DNA of 64,000 nt. Origin: Shewanella frigidimarina. GTDB taxonomy: Bacteria > Pseudomonadota > Gammaproteobacteria > Enterobacterales > Shewanellaceae. The stretch is taken from assembly GCF_003797125.1 (NCBI RefSeq), contig NZ_RKKE01000003.1, forward strand, positions 682,001 through 746,000, read 5' to 3'. The notes beneath the pieces are model-generated. The model saw nothing but the letters and a program-made list of their open reading frames with translations, searched no databases and was not told where the DNA came from. Positions 1-8,803 of the stretch are shown piece after piece (the stretch's first letter is position 1; each line of letters begins with the position of its first letter). Position numbers and translations under genes: made by a program.

Positions 1-807
1 GATACCACTTATTCCTGCTCTATATCGCCCAATTGTAGTTTAGGCTCAAGCCTAGTCATTCCGCTGCGCAGCAACGACGAAGTCATTGGCACAATTAAAT
101 TATACGAAGCTAAAAACAAATTGTTTTTAAACATTAATCGCACATTAGGCGAAGGTATTGCGAGGTTAATGTCTAACCAAATTCTTTATGGCCGCTTTGA
201 GCAACAGCAAAGCTTATTGATGCAAGCAGAGATAAAGTTGTTACAGGCTCAGGTTAATCCGCACTTTTTATTTAATGCACTCAATACCATCAGTGCAATT
301 ATTAAGCGTGACCCGCAAATGTCTAAGCAATTATTACAGCAGTTATCGCAATTTTTGCGCATCAACTTGACCAGAACTACAGGGCTGGTGACAATGGCTG
401 ATGAACTTGAGCACATCGACGCTTATCTCGCTATCGAACGCGCTCGGTTTATCGACAAACTGCAAGTCAACATAGATATTGCTATGATTTATCATCACCA
501 AAAAATGCCCGCATTTACCTTACAGCCGTTAATTGAAAATGCAGTAAAACACGGTACATCGCGGATGCTTGATGCCGGTGTGATTGATGTTAAAGCCACA
601 TTGGATGGCGATGATTTATTACTCAACGTGACCGATAATGCAGGTTTATATCAACCCTCTAACAACACTGATGGTTTAGGAATGAACTTAGTCCATAAAC
701 GAATTCAGAATTTATTTGGCAGCCAATACGGCATTGAAGTTGAGTGTGAACCAGATGTATTCACTCGTGTTAGTGTGCGTTTACCGTTAAAGGAAATGGA
801 CCAATGA
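1..807 (+). CDS. btsS: LytS/BtsS-type sensor histidine kinase, 5' end outside the window
   Basis: The frame is open from the first base, so this is the C-terminal 268 residues of a longer kinase; an apparent TTG start at 121 is only an internal codon. The first ~40 residues resemble the end of a GAF-like sensor domain. The His_kinase domain follows, with the phosphoacceptor H in QVNPHFLFNALN and the ATP-binding N box LIENAVKHG, both typical of the LytS family. It overlaps the next gene, a LytTR response regulator, by 4 bp (ATGA), so the two are one transcription unit. The CstA-family transporter downstream makes a BtsS-like pyruvate sensor the best guess. Family assignment is firm; the ligand is inferred. 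Confidence 0.88.
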   Translation, partial: DTTYSCSISPNCSLGSSLVIPLRSNDEVIGTIKLYEAKNKLFLNINRTLGEGIARLMSNQILYGRFEQQQSLLMQAEIKLLQAQVNPHFLFNALNTISAIIKRDPQMSKQLLQQLSQFLRINLTRTTGLVTMADELEHIDAYLAIERARFIDKLQVNIDIAMIYHHQKMPAFTLQPLIENAVKHGTSRMLDAGVIDVKATLDGDDLLLNVTDNAGLYQPSNNTDGLGMNLVHKRIQNLFGSQYGIEVECEPDVFTRVSVRLPLKEMDQ

Positions 808-1514
808 TCTCGTGCTTAATCATTGATGATGAACCCTTCGCCCGCCAAGAAGTGGCAGATTTGCTCGACAAACATCCTGACATCAAAGTGTTAGGTCAAT
901 GTAGTAATGCCATAGAAGCCTTACAACAAATTAACCTGTTAAAGCCTGATTTGATTTTTGTTGATATTCAAATGCCGAGGATAAATGGCATGGAATTAAT
1001 TGCCATGCTTAATCCTGAGCAAATGCCACGAGCAGTATTTATTACCGCATTTGACGAATATGCGATCAAAGCATTTGATAACAATGCATTTGATTACTTA
1101 CTTAAACCCATCGATGAAAAGCGCTTTAACCAAACCTTAGACAAAGTACGCACCAACATGACACCGCAACCAATGACGCAGATATTGCCAACTCAATTAG
1201 CGCACTTACCCTGCTACAGTGGCAATAAACTTAAAGTTGTCGCTACCGCTGATGTAGAGTTTATTGTCAGTGATGTAGGCGGTATTCATGTGTGTTCAAA
1301 TAAAGGTTTCAGTCACACTCAATTAACGCTAAAAGTATTAGAGCAAAAAACCGCGTTATTTCGTTGCCATAAACAATACCTACTGGCCCCGAGTGCTATT
1401 TCAGAAATTGAAATCACCGACACGGGCGCAGAAGTTACCACCCATAGCGGATCAAAAGTGCCAGTGTCACGTCGTTATCTTAGAGAGTTAAAGCAGTTGC
1501 TTGGATTTCAGTAA
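804..1514 (+). CDS. btsR: LytTR-family response regulator (BtsR/YehT-like)
   Basis: This 236-residue protein has an N-terminal receiver domain (acidic pair IDDE, phosphoacceptor D in LIFVDIQMPRINGME, lysine in LLKPIDE) and a C-terminal LytTR DNA-binding domain (about residues 135-236, with FRCHKQYLLA and PVSRRYLREL). The length matches E. coli BtsR. It is translationally coupled to the kinase upstream. Two direct repeats matching the remembered E. coli BtsR motif lie 55 bp past its stop and before the cstA-family gene, so that gene is the probable target. LytTR class is certain; BtsR orthology is likely. Confidence 0.9.
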   Translation: MISCLIIDDEPFARQEVADLLDKHPDIKVLGQCSNAIEALQQINLLKPDLIFVDIQMPRINGMELIAMLNPEQMPRAVFITAFDEYAIKAFDNNAFDYLLKPIDEKRFNQTLDKVRTNMTPQPMTQILPTQLAHLPCYSGNKLKVVATADVEFIVSDVGGIHVCSNKGFSHTQLTLKVLEQKTALFRCHKQYLLAPSAISEIEITDTGAEVTTHSGSKVPVSRRYLRELKQLLGFQ

Positions 1515-1568
1515 CATTGTTTACGCCACATTAAGCGTGATATGCACCACACTAACCTAACAACGAAA

Positions 1569-1596
1569 ACCGCTCAGGATGACAATTTACCGCTTA
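1569..1596 (+). promoter_or_regulatory. Tandem BtsR-like operator
   Basis: ACCGCTCA (1569-1576) and ACCGCTTA (1589-1596) are direct repeats with a 12-bp spacer, about 95-120 bp before the transporter ATG. From memory, E. coli BtsR binds two ACC(G/A)CT(C/T)A repeats about 13 bp apart upstream of yjiY/btsT. Both half-sites here fit that pattern exactly. The 1-bp shorter spacer and the role are inferred. Confidence 0.65.
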
Positions 1597-1688
1597 CACA
1601 GCCTTTTTAACCTGTTACTCAGTTAGCCTCCAACCGCCTATTGTGATGTTTTAAAATAGTGTCACTATAAAAATGGGGAGATAACAAA

Positions 1689-3149
1689 ATGACGTGGTTT
1701 TTACTCTGTGTAGGCCTGCTAATTGGTGGCTATTTTATTTATGGCGCTTTTGTCGAAAAAGTGTTCGGCATTAACACTCAAAGACAAACGCCCGCTTTCA
1801 CTCAAACAGACGGTGTCGACTTCGTACCGATGTCTAAAGGGAAAGTCTATTTAATTCAATTGTTAAACATTGCTGGTGTCGGTCCAATTTTTGGTCCAAT
1901 TCTAGGCGCCCTTTATGGCCCAGCGGCGATGCTATGGATTGTATTTGGTTGTATTTTTGCCGGTGCAGTGCACGATTACTTTTCGGGGATGTTATCGGTA
2001 CGCAATAATGGTCAATCAGTTCCTAACTTGGCCGGTAAATACTTAGGTAACAATGCCAAACACTTTATGAACTTGTTTGCCATTATCTTATTGTTACTAG
2101 TTGGCGTAGTGTTTATCTCTGCTCCTGCAGGATTACTAAGCAAACTTACCGGACTGGATATCACTCTCTTTGTTGGTATCATTTTTGTTTATTATTTAAT
2201 TGCTACCATCGTACCTATCGACAAGATTATTGGTCGCTTATACCCATTCTTTGGCGCATTACTGGTCTTTATGTCACTCGGACTGATTATAGCGTTAGCA
2301 TTATCAACCGAACATACCATGTTACCTGGTTTTGAAATGGGTGACTTCTTTACCAACTTAAACCCTAATGACATGCCATTATGGCCAGCCTTATTCATCA
2401 CGATTGCATGTGGTGCAGTATCGGGTTTCCATGCAACACAATCACCTTTAATGGCGCGTTGTGTTGAAAATGAATCAAACGGTCGCTTTGTGTTTTTTGG
2501 TGCCATGATTGGTGAAGGTGTTATTGCATTAATTTGGTGTGCAATTGCATTATCATTCTTTGGTGGTGTAGAAGGATTGAATGCAGGAATGGCAGGCAAC
2601 CCAGCAAACGTTGTGTACGAAGCATCTAATGGGTTATTAGGAACATTTGGTGGCTTCTTGGCTATCTTGGGTGTCATTGTATTGCCTATCACCTCTGGCG
2701 ATACAGCATTTCGCTCAGCGCGATTAATTTTGGCAGAGTTCTTTAACATCAAGCAAATAGAGTTACCGAAGCGTTTAATGCTCGCGTTACCATTATTTGT
2801 CGTCGGTGCCGTGTTGACCCAAGTAGACTTTGGCATTATCTGGCGCTACTTTGGTGTTGCAAACCAAACCACAGCGGTATTGATGTTATGGACCGCTTCA
2901 GCTTACTTACTACGACACAATAAATTCCATTGGATTTGTACTGTACCGGCTATGTTCATGACCTGTGTTGTGATTAGCTTTATGTTGAACTCATCAACAT
3001 TGGGTGCTGGTTTACCAATGACAGTGTCAACCATTGCAGGTTTAGTCACTACCGCAATCATTGCGACAATGATTGTTATTAAGACCAAAGGCAAAGGCGA
3101 TATTGATACTGACGAAGAAGACAAAGTTGAACTAGCCAACGAGTTATAG
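1689..3149 (+). CDS. CstA/BtsT-family carbon-starvation (pyruvate/peptide) transporter, short form
   Basis: This 486-residue, strongly hydrophobic inner-membrane protein carries CstA-family signatures, among them GVGPIFGPILGALYGP near residue 65, GAVHDYFSGMLSVRNNG near 95, and GAVSGFHATQSPLMARC near 245. The E. coli relatives CstA and BtsT are about 700 residues, so this is the shorter variant seen in many marine gammaproteobacteria. The start is supported by GGGAG about 7 nt upstream. A LytSR-type pair precedes it and a BtsR-like operator lies in its leader, which favours proton-coupled pyruvate uptake over peptide uptake. The substrate is inferred. Confidence 0.88.
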   Translation: MTWFLLCVGLLIGGYFIYGAFVEKVFGINTQRQTPAFTQTDGVDFVPMSKGKVYLIQLLNIAGVGPIFGPILGALYGPAAMLWIVFGCIFAGAVHDYFSGMLSVRNNGQSVPNLAGKYLGNNAKHFMNLFAIILLLLVGVVFISAPAGLLSKLTGLDITLFVGIIFVYYLIATIVPIDKIIGRLYPFFGALLVFMSLGLIIALALSTEHTMLPGFEMGDFFTNLNPNDMPLWPALFITIACGAVSGFHATQSPLMARCVENESNGRFVFFGAMIGEGVIALIWCAIALSFFGGVEGLNAGMAGNPANVVYEASNGLLGTFGGFLAILGVIVLPITSGDTAFRSARLILAEFFNIKQIELPKRLMLALPLFVVGAVLTQVDFGIIWRYFGVANQTTAVLMLWTASAYLLRHNKFHWICTVPAMFMTCVVISFMLNSSTLGAGLPMTVSTIAGLVTTAIIATMIVIKTKGKGDIDTDEEDKVELANEL

Positions 3150-3170
3150 ACGTTACTATCATCAATAAAC

Positions 3171-3192
3171 GGCAGCTTAGGCTGCCTTTTTT
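3171..3192 (+). terminator. Rho-independent terminator of the cstA-family gene
   Basis: GGCAGC, a 4-nt loop and GCTGCC are followed by six T residues, 21 bp after the stop codon. Confidence 0.85.
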
Positions 3193-3258
3193 GTGTTGAT
3201 ATCACTTTGACGACAATGTGGGTATAATATTGTCAAACTTAATTAGCTCGCACGGCCC

Positions 3259-3690
3259 ATGACACAAGCAAACAATCCGCTTCACGGCATTAAACTAGAA
3301 ACTATCGTTACTCAACTTGTAGAAAAATACGGCTGGGAAGAATTAGGATCTAGGATAAACATTCAATGTTTTAAAGATAATCCGAGTGTAAAATCAACCT
3401 TGAAGTTTTTACGTAAAACGCCCTGGGCTCGCGACAAAGTTGAATACTTGTATCTTAAAGCAAACAAGTTACCATTGCCGCCGCCAAAAGAAGACAGCCG
3501 TGGCTCTTTTGCGAGTAAAGCGAGGCCAGCTAAGGGGAAAGCTATTTCAACTAAAGCAGTCTCAGTTAACGCGAGCTCAAATAAAACAGTCCCAAATAAA
3601 GCGGCATCACCTCAAGCAAGCTCAGATAACACCACAGCAGGACCAGCGGCACCCGTTAATGCTGATATATGGGGTTCGAGCTCAAATTAG
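3259..3690 (+). CDS. VF530/DUF2132-family protein with a repetitive C-terminal tail
   Basis: Residues 1-72 match the small VF530 (DUF2132) fold: [35 protein letters not shown]. Family members are usually 70-80 residues and have been called DNA-binding on structural grounds. Here a tail of about 70 residues rich in Ala, Ser, Lys and Asn follows. The DNA for the tail is six degenerate 15-bp units at 3545-3634, which suggests growth by repeat expansion. The gene has its own promoter region and no operon partner. The core assignment is good; the function of the tail is unknown. Confidence 0.8.
   Translation: MTQANNPLHGIKLETIVTQLVEKYGWEELGSRINIQCFKDNPSVKSTLKFLRKTPWARDKVEYLYLKANKLPLPPPKEDSRGSFASKARPAKGKAISTKAVSVNASSNKTVPNKAASPQASSDNTTAGPAAPVNADIWGSSSN
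3545..3634 (+). repeat. Degenerate 15-bp tandem repeat, six units
   Basis: Six 15-bp units with the loose consensus nCTCAnnTAAAnCAG run through the 3' part of the VF530-like gene. The period is a multiple of three, so the frame is kept and the protein shows a five-residue periodicity rich in S, N and K. Confidence 0.7.
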
Positions 3691-3717
3691 TTTATCAATA
3701 TAAATTATCAGTAGGGT

Positions 3718-4647
3718 TTATAACGGAAATTCGAAAATTAAGCGCCACACTTTAAGCCCACCACCGACTTGATAACTTAATCCAAAATGTTCAATTTCGA
3801 CACTGTCTAAGCCTATCGCACTGAAGTTGATGGGCTTTGAGAATGCCAGCGTTGTGCCAACTTCATAGGTGTATGAGGTTAAAACATCGTTCCCAACTGG
3901 GGTAACAAATTTCAGTTTGTCGAAATACCAGTGGCCAGCAATAAAAAATCTCGGCTCAACCCGGACATCTTTCCATTGCCAATCGTAATTGACGCCAAAA
4001 TCTACACCGGTTTTAAATACCGAATAGCCTTCTGTGCTGTCGTTTTGATTGCTTTGATAACCCGCATAATAAATCCTATTTACCCAAACCGGGGTAAATA
4101 ATGGCGCATCAAGTTTATAGAGTGCAGAAACGCCAGTGGAAAAAATACCCACATGACTATAGGTTGAAAAATTGTGTCCATAGCCTAAATCAACATAACT
4201 TTCTAGCGTTAGCTTATCGTCCACCAGCCAGTGATATTCAAGACCTGGGGTGAGAGTTATTGTGCCCACACTGTTAGGAATGCTGCCTTGAGGTAGGTCA
4301 TTAAAGGAATAATCAAAAAAGCCGAATGATGCAGTAAAGCGTAACTTCAACAAATAATCATCTGTTGAGTCAAGCACAAAGCCCATGGGAATATTGGCGA
4401 CTGCAGCGCTTTGGCCAGAAGTTCGATACACACCGCTGCCTAGGTAATTGGCAAATGCATAATGAGACGCATCAGGCTCAGTGATAAGCTCAGGTGGTGT
4501 AGACGGTGTTAACTCAGCATAACTAATACTGCTATAAACAATCAGCAATATCATCAAGGTAAAACGGCAGGTTACAGACATAAAACGCAGATAATCAAAC
4601 AATGATGATCCAATAAGCGGTATGTTCTGCCCTTGTTTCATCATCAT
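3718..4647 (-). CDS. Outer-membrane beta-barrel protein (solitary autotransporter-barrel-like)
   Basis: This 309-residue protein has an N-terminal hydrophobic signal (ending about residue 44 in SISYA) after a longer than usual leader, so a later start such as M24 is possible. The mature part consists of alternating polar/aromatic strands and ends in a terminal aromatic-containing strand (LIFEFPL), the usual mark of an outer-membrane barrel. It resembles the Pfam family called solitary outer membrane autotransporter beta-barrel domain, recalled from memory. No passenger domain or enzyme motif is visible. It sits convergent to the VF530-like gene. The barrel class is reasonably sure; the function is unknown. 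Confidence 0.7.
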   Translation of the reverse strand: MMMKQGQNIPLIGSSLFDYLRFMSVTCRFTLMILLIVYSSISYAELTPSTPPELITEPDASHYAFANYLGSGVYRTSGQSAAVANIPMGFVLDSTDDYLLKLRFTASFGFFDYSFNDLPQGSIPNSVGTITLTPGLEYHWLVDDKLTLESYVDLGYGHNFSTYSHVGIFSTGVSALYKLDAPLFTPVWVNRIYYAGYQSNQNDSTEGYSVFKTGVDFGVNYDWQWKDVRVEPRFFIAGHWYFDKLKFVTPVGNDVLTSYTYEVGTTLAFSKPINFSAIGLDSVEIEHFGLSYQVGGGLKVWRLIFEFPL

Positions 4648-4668
4648 TTAGACTATTATTGTGCCAGA

Positions 4669-5277
4669 CTATTCATCGTGGAAATGGTATTCCGACATCA
4701 TATGACCCAACTCTGTTGATTTGGTCTTTAAATATGATTCGTTATAGCGATTTTTACCCACTTGTAACGGAATACGTTCTGCGACTTCGATACCCATATT
4801 TTGCATCGCCATCACTTTACGCGGGTTATTGGTCATCAACTTTACTTTAGTCACGCCAATTTGCGTTAACATCGGCAAAATCATGTCGTATTTACGCATA
4901 TCAGCTTCAAAGCCTAAACGCTCATTAGCTTCAACTGTATTGGCACCAGCATCTTGCAGCTCGTAAGCTCTTATTTTATTAAGTAACCCAATACCACGGC
5001 CTTCCTGGCGCAAGTACAAAAGAAACCCCTGCCCTTGTTCAGCAATACTCTGCATGGCCGCTTGTAATTGAAAACCACAATCACAACGTAAACTAAATAA
5101 TGCATCACCGGTCAAACATTCTGAATGAATACGACCTAACATTGGCTCCGTGGGATCCAGTTGACCAAATGTCAATGCAACGTGTTCTTTACCTGTGGCG
5201 GTTTCTTCAAAACCGTGCATAGCAAAAACACCCCAAGGAGTGGGTAACTTAGATGTTGCGATATACTTTACCGACAT
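4669..5277 (-). CDS. ribA: GTP cyclohydrolase II
   Basis: RibA opens GTP to 2,5-diamino-6-ribosylamino-pyrimidinone phosphate, formate and pyrophosphate, the first step of riboflavin synthesis. The 202-residue protein has the zinc ligands C54, C65 and C67 ([17 protein letters not shown]) and the conserved [11 protein letters not shown] stretch. Length matches the stand-alone E. coli enzyme (196 residues), so there is no fused RibB domain. It stands alone on the minus strand, with yibL just upstream in the same direction, 37 bp away. Confidence 0.96.
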   Translation of the reverse strand: MSVKYIATSKLPTPWGVFAMHGFEETATGKEHVALTFGQLDPTEPMLGRIHSECLTGDALFSLRCDCGFQLQAAMQSIAEQGQGFLLYLRQEGRGIGLLNKIRAYELQDAGANTVEANERLGFEADMRKYDMILPMLTQIGVTKVKLMTNNPRKVMAMQNMGIEVAERIPLQVGKNRYNESYLKTKSTELGHMMSEYHFHDE

Positions 5278-5314
5278 GAATTAACCTTACGACAACTAAC
5301 TGTAAAAGAAAATA

Positions 5315-5671
5315 TTAGAACTTAGCAGGCGCAAAACCCGTCACATCTTTTATGCCCATTTCACGGCCTAATGCCGTTAAAGGATGCACAACGACTAAAC
5401 CTTTTACCGACTTATTTAACTTACCCATATCGGCTTGTTCGGCTTTAGTCAGCACACGCTTAAAACCTAACGCTTTCAACGCCACGCCTTCTTGGCTGAA
5501 CTGGCGAGTTTGCTGGCCTTTAATGCTGGCGATTCGCTTAGTCACAGTCGCCACTTCTTTCTTAAACTGCAGGACAATCGTGGCATCGCCACGTGCTTCC
5601 GCCGCAGCTAACTTGCGACGAAACTTGTCTAATTTATCATTCAATGTCTGCAGTTCTAGCTTTAAATTCAT
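5315..5671 (-). CDS. yibL: YibL-family ribosome-associated protein
   Basis: This 118-residue protein has an N-terminal coiled coil (residues 1-55) and the conserved C-terminal block AEQADMGKLNKSVKGLVVVHP followed by LTALGREMG, which closely matches E. coli YibL (DUF2810). YibL has been found with ribosomes; its role is not defined. It lies 37 bp upstream of ribA on the same strand and could share its transcript. Confidence 0.9.
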   Translation of the reverse strand: MNLKLELQTLNDKLDKFRRKLAAAEARGDATIVLQFKKEVATVTKRIASIKGQQTRQFSQEGVALKALGFKRVLTKAEQADMGKLNKSVKGLVVVHPLTALGREMGIKDVTGFAPAKF

Positions 5672-6119
5672 TTGATTACCTTAAGTGCTTTGGTGTGTTA
5701 GTGAATCGTTTACGCTTATACGTTTGTCACAACACCGTTTCGGAGGCAGATTATATACCCAAAAGCACCCAAGATGCGAATAGCAAACGTTTCATATATG
5801 GATGTACAGGCAAAGTTTTTTACCTAGAACAAACAATCTGGATATTATCACATTACCAGCCTCCATTAGCGCGACCACATAGCACACTCATCGGTTAACT
5901 CACGCTAATGTACGTTTATAGCGCTGAAGCGCTAAGTTTATGGATGACTGATCCCTTTAATGGTCAATTACTCATGCTAATCGTTTATTGGAATTGTTTG
6001 ATTTATCAGCAACCAAATCTTCAAAACCCGTTTTTTGCCACATATAACAAACCCGCTATTGCAATACTTATGATAATCATTATCATTCGCGACATTGTTA
6101 ATAAAGAGCCTAACCTGTT
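5672..6119. other. Intergenic region between yibL and the siderophore receptor
   Basis: These 448 bp hold the divergent promoters of yibL and the TonB receptor. The only strong site seen is the Fur box at 6069-6087. Open frames here have no family features and are taken as chance. Confidence 0.6.
6069..6087 (+). promoter_or_regulatory. Fur box
   Basis: TATGATAATCATTATCATT closely matches the Fur 19-mer in its central dyad (GATAATCATTATC). It lies 33 bp before the ATG of the TonB-dependent siderophore receptor, so iron-dependent repression is expected. Confidence 0.9.
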
Positions 6120-8597
6120 ATGACGCCATTACGTTTATCTCTACTTGCCCTTGCTTGTCAAAGTGTATTGTTTCCCGTTTATGCTCACGCACAAACACCA
6201 GTTGCCCAATCTGAGGTTGCTGCACAATCTTCAAATGATACGGCCAATGCATCACCCTCAGCCAGCTATGAACGAATAACGGTTTATGGCCGACAAAACC
6301 AAGTAGTGATGAACTCAGGTTTAGCAACCAAATCTGATATGTCGCTGATGGAAACGCCTGCGGCGGTAGTGATTGTTGATGAAGCATTAATTGATGCGCA
6401 AGGCATCACCAACATGCAAGATTTAGTTCGTAATATCAGCGGCGTAACCCAAGCGGGTAATAATTATGGTATTGGCGACAATTTAGTTGTTCGCGGATTA
6501 GGCGCCAACTACACCTACGATGGTATGTATGGCGGTGCAGGATTAGGTAACACCTTTAATCCAACTCGTTCGCTAACCAACGTGAGTTCTGTTGAAGTAC
6601 TCAAAGGCCCTGCCACTGGTCTATATGGTATGGGCAGCGCGGGTGGCGTGATTAACCTTATTGAGAAAAAACCTCAATTTGACAGTAAACAGTTGTTTGA
6701 AGCTGAAGTGGGTCAATGGGATAGTTATTCTCTCATGGCTGATTCTACGGGCGGAATAACTGACGATTTAGCCTATCGCCTCGTGGCAAAAACGGCTCGT
6801 AGTACAGGTTATCGAGATCTTGGTACCGACCGCGATGAAATATACGGCTCGCTTAAATATGTATTGAATGAAAACCAAAATATTATGCTATCAACAGCAT
6901 ATATTAGCGATGCGATCCCCGTTGATTCAATCGGCCATCCTATCCGCATTTATAACACAGCTTCAGTCGATGGAAAAACCGCTGGTGAAGTCAGCTGGCA
7001 AGACTTAGTCAACGACCCTACCAGTAAGGGTTTACAACTAACAGACGATCAGCGCCAACAATTAACCGACTCGTTAAGCGCAAATGATGGTCTAACACCG
7101 TATGAGTTTGGTCATAACGGTCTTATCTCACCAATGGCGAAAGACAATGAAGGCGAAGAGTTGCGCTTTAAACTAAGCCATAATGTGTACTTAACCGATG
7201 ACTTATTTTTAAACCAACAACTGCAATACCGTAATTATGAAACCAGCTTTGCTCGTCAAACAGGGGCTTACAATTATGTTTACTGGCAACGTAGTGGCGT
7301 AATTAACGCCGACCCACGCGCACCTTTGGTTGAAGATGGCACCCTATATCCGTATGCAGCTCGTCGTCAGGAATACCGCAAAGTCTCGGCAGAAGAAAAG
7401 TCATGGCAGTATTTTGCCGACTTACGTTATGACTTCGACATTGGCAATATCAGTAACGAATTATTAGTTAATGCTAACTTTGAAGATCGCGATATACGCT
7501 TTAAACAGTATTCAATTTACGACGCAGATTACACCTTGAAAGATGCCGATGGTAATTTGTCATATCAAGGTTCGCTACCGTATATTTATGATATCCGTAA
7601 CCCAAATTGGGGCGAAGGTGAATTTGAAGACTACGATCCATTATTAACCAGTAACTACAATAAGTCTGTCACAGCTTGGGGCTTGGGCTTACAACATGTG
7701 GGTTATTTAGGTGGCGGATTTACTAGCCGTATTGGTGTCGCATTCAATGAAATTAAACAAAGTTACGAACACTTGGGTGTCGATGCTCGTTACAGTAGTA
7801 GCTTAGCAGACCCTCAACCAGAAGCGGATACCACAGATAACGGTGTAACCTACAATTTAGGCCTAACTTATATGCCTACTGACGATATCTCTATTTTCGT
7901 GAATCATTCTAAAGGCCGTACAGCATACAGTGTGTTAGGCGATGTAAAAGGTAATGAAGCAGACCGTGAAGATTCTCAATCTATCAGTAATGATTTAGGT
8001 ATTCGTGCCAAAGCATTTGATGATCAATTGCTCGCCTCTTTGGTCTTTTTCAAAACATCACGTACTAATGTGGCTTATACCAATCCAGAATACGAAAGCA
8101 GCGAAGCAACACCAGATATCTTCCCGTATTTTTACGACGGCAGCGAAGATACTAAAGGGGTGGAGCTAGATCTGAATGCATATTTAAGTGACCAATGGAA
8201 AGTCAACGTTAACGCGGTTTACCAAGATGCTAGAGACAATCAAAATCCAAATAGCAGTGATTATGGCCAACGCCAAAAAGGTGTACCTTACGTCACAGCG
8301 GGCGCTTGGGTAACTTATGCCGCAGAATTTGCCTTACCAGCACCGGTATCAATCAGTCTTGGGGCTAAATATGTCGATGAACGCAGCACACACTCTAGCT
8401 CATTTGGTATTCCAGATGGTTATGTGCCAAGTTATACGGTAATCGATTCAGCGATTAGTTATGACGTTGAACGTTATAAAATCCAATTGAACATTAATAA
8501 CTTATTTAATGAAACATATTACGATAAGGCGATGTTCTTAGGCGGATTACCCGGCGAAGAGCGTAATGCGAAGTTAACCCTAACTTATCGTATTTAA
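6120..8597 (+). CDS. TonB-dependent siderophore receptor
   Basis: This 825-residue outer-membrane receptor has a signal peptide ending near AHA-QTP (residue 25), a plug domain (about residues 50-185; METPAAVVIVDE, NLVVRGLG, VEVLKGPATGLYGMGSAGGVINLIEKKP) and a 22-strand barrel. The C-terminus (NNLFNETYYDKA to LTLTYRI) is typical of the TonB-siderophore receptor family. A Fur box sits directly upstream, which supports ferric-siderophore uptake. The ligand cannot be read from sequence. No siderophore synthesis or ABC transporter genes are adjacent. Confidence 0.92.
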   Translation: MTPLRLSLLALACQSVLFPVYAHAQTPVAQSEVAAQSSNDTANASPSASYERITVYGRQNQVVMNSGLATKSDMSLMETPAAVVIVDEALIDAQGITNMQDLVRNISGVTQAGNNYGIGDNLVVRGLGANYTYDGMYGGAGLGNTFNPTRSLTNVSSVEVLKGPATGLYGMGSAGGVINLIEKKPQFDSKQLFEAEVGQWDSYSLMADSTGGITDDLAYRLVAKTARSTGYRDLGTDRDEIYGSLKYVLNENQNIMLSTAYISDAIPVDSIGHPIRIYNTASVDGKTAGEVSWQDLVNDPTSKGLQLTDDQRQQLTDSLSANDGLTPYEFGHNGLISPMAKDNEGEELRFKLSHNVYLTDDLFLNQQLQYRNYETSFARQTGAYNYVYWQRSGVINADPRAPLVEDGTLYPYAARRQEYRKVSAEEKSWQYFADLRYDFDIGNISNELLVNANFEDRDIRFKQYSIYDADYTLKDADGNLSYQGSLPYIYDIRNPNWGEGEFEDYDPLLTSNYNKSVTAWGLGLQHVGYLGGGFTSRIGVAFNEIKQSYEHLGVDARYSSSLADPQPEADTTDNGVTYNLGLTYMPTDDISIFVNHSKGRTAYSVLGDVKGNEADREDSQSISNDLGIRAKAFDDQLLASLVFFKTSRTNVAYTNPEYESSEATPDIFPYFYDGSEDTKGVELDLNAYLSDQWKVNVNAVYQDARDNQNPNSSDYGQRQKGVPYVTAGAWVTYAAEFALPAPVSISLGAKYVDERSTHSSSFGIPDGYVPSYTVIDSAISYDVERYKIQLNINNLFNETYYDKAMFLGGLPGEERNAKLTLTYRI

Positions 8598-8684
8598 AAA
8601 CATATCAATCTGGATTTTGCTTGCTCGAAATCTAGATCTCAATTTAGCGCTAAATCTAACGCTAAATAGAGTAACGAGATGATG

Positions 8685-8713
8685 AAAGCACTGCCTGTGG
8701 CAGTGCTTTTTTT
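8685..8713 (+). terminator. Rho-independent terminator of the siderophore receptor
   Basis: An 11-bp perfect stem, AAAGCACTGCC with its complement GGCAGTGCTTT around a TGT loop, is followed by T residues. Confidence 0.9.
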
Positions 8714-8803
8714 ATCGCTATCCAATGAGAATAATTGACTATCTAGGCTACTTGTAGGATAAACAACACATTAATTCAGCGGCTTACCTTAGGACATTAT
8801 TTC

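Noticed and set aside
1641..1665. CRP site TGTGA...TCAC upstream of the cstA-family gene
   Set aside because: The half-sites are about 15 bp apart, whereas CRP needs 6 bp.
2192..2836. Long minus-strand open frame inside the cstA-family gene
   Set aside because: It lies fully opposite a strongly conserved membrane protein and has no domain pattern.
5593..6123. Plus-strand frames between yibL and the siderophore receptor
   Set aside because: They overlap yibL or run through the Fur box and promoter region and lack any conserved pattern.
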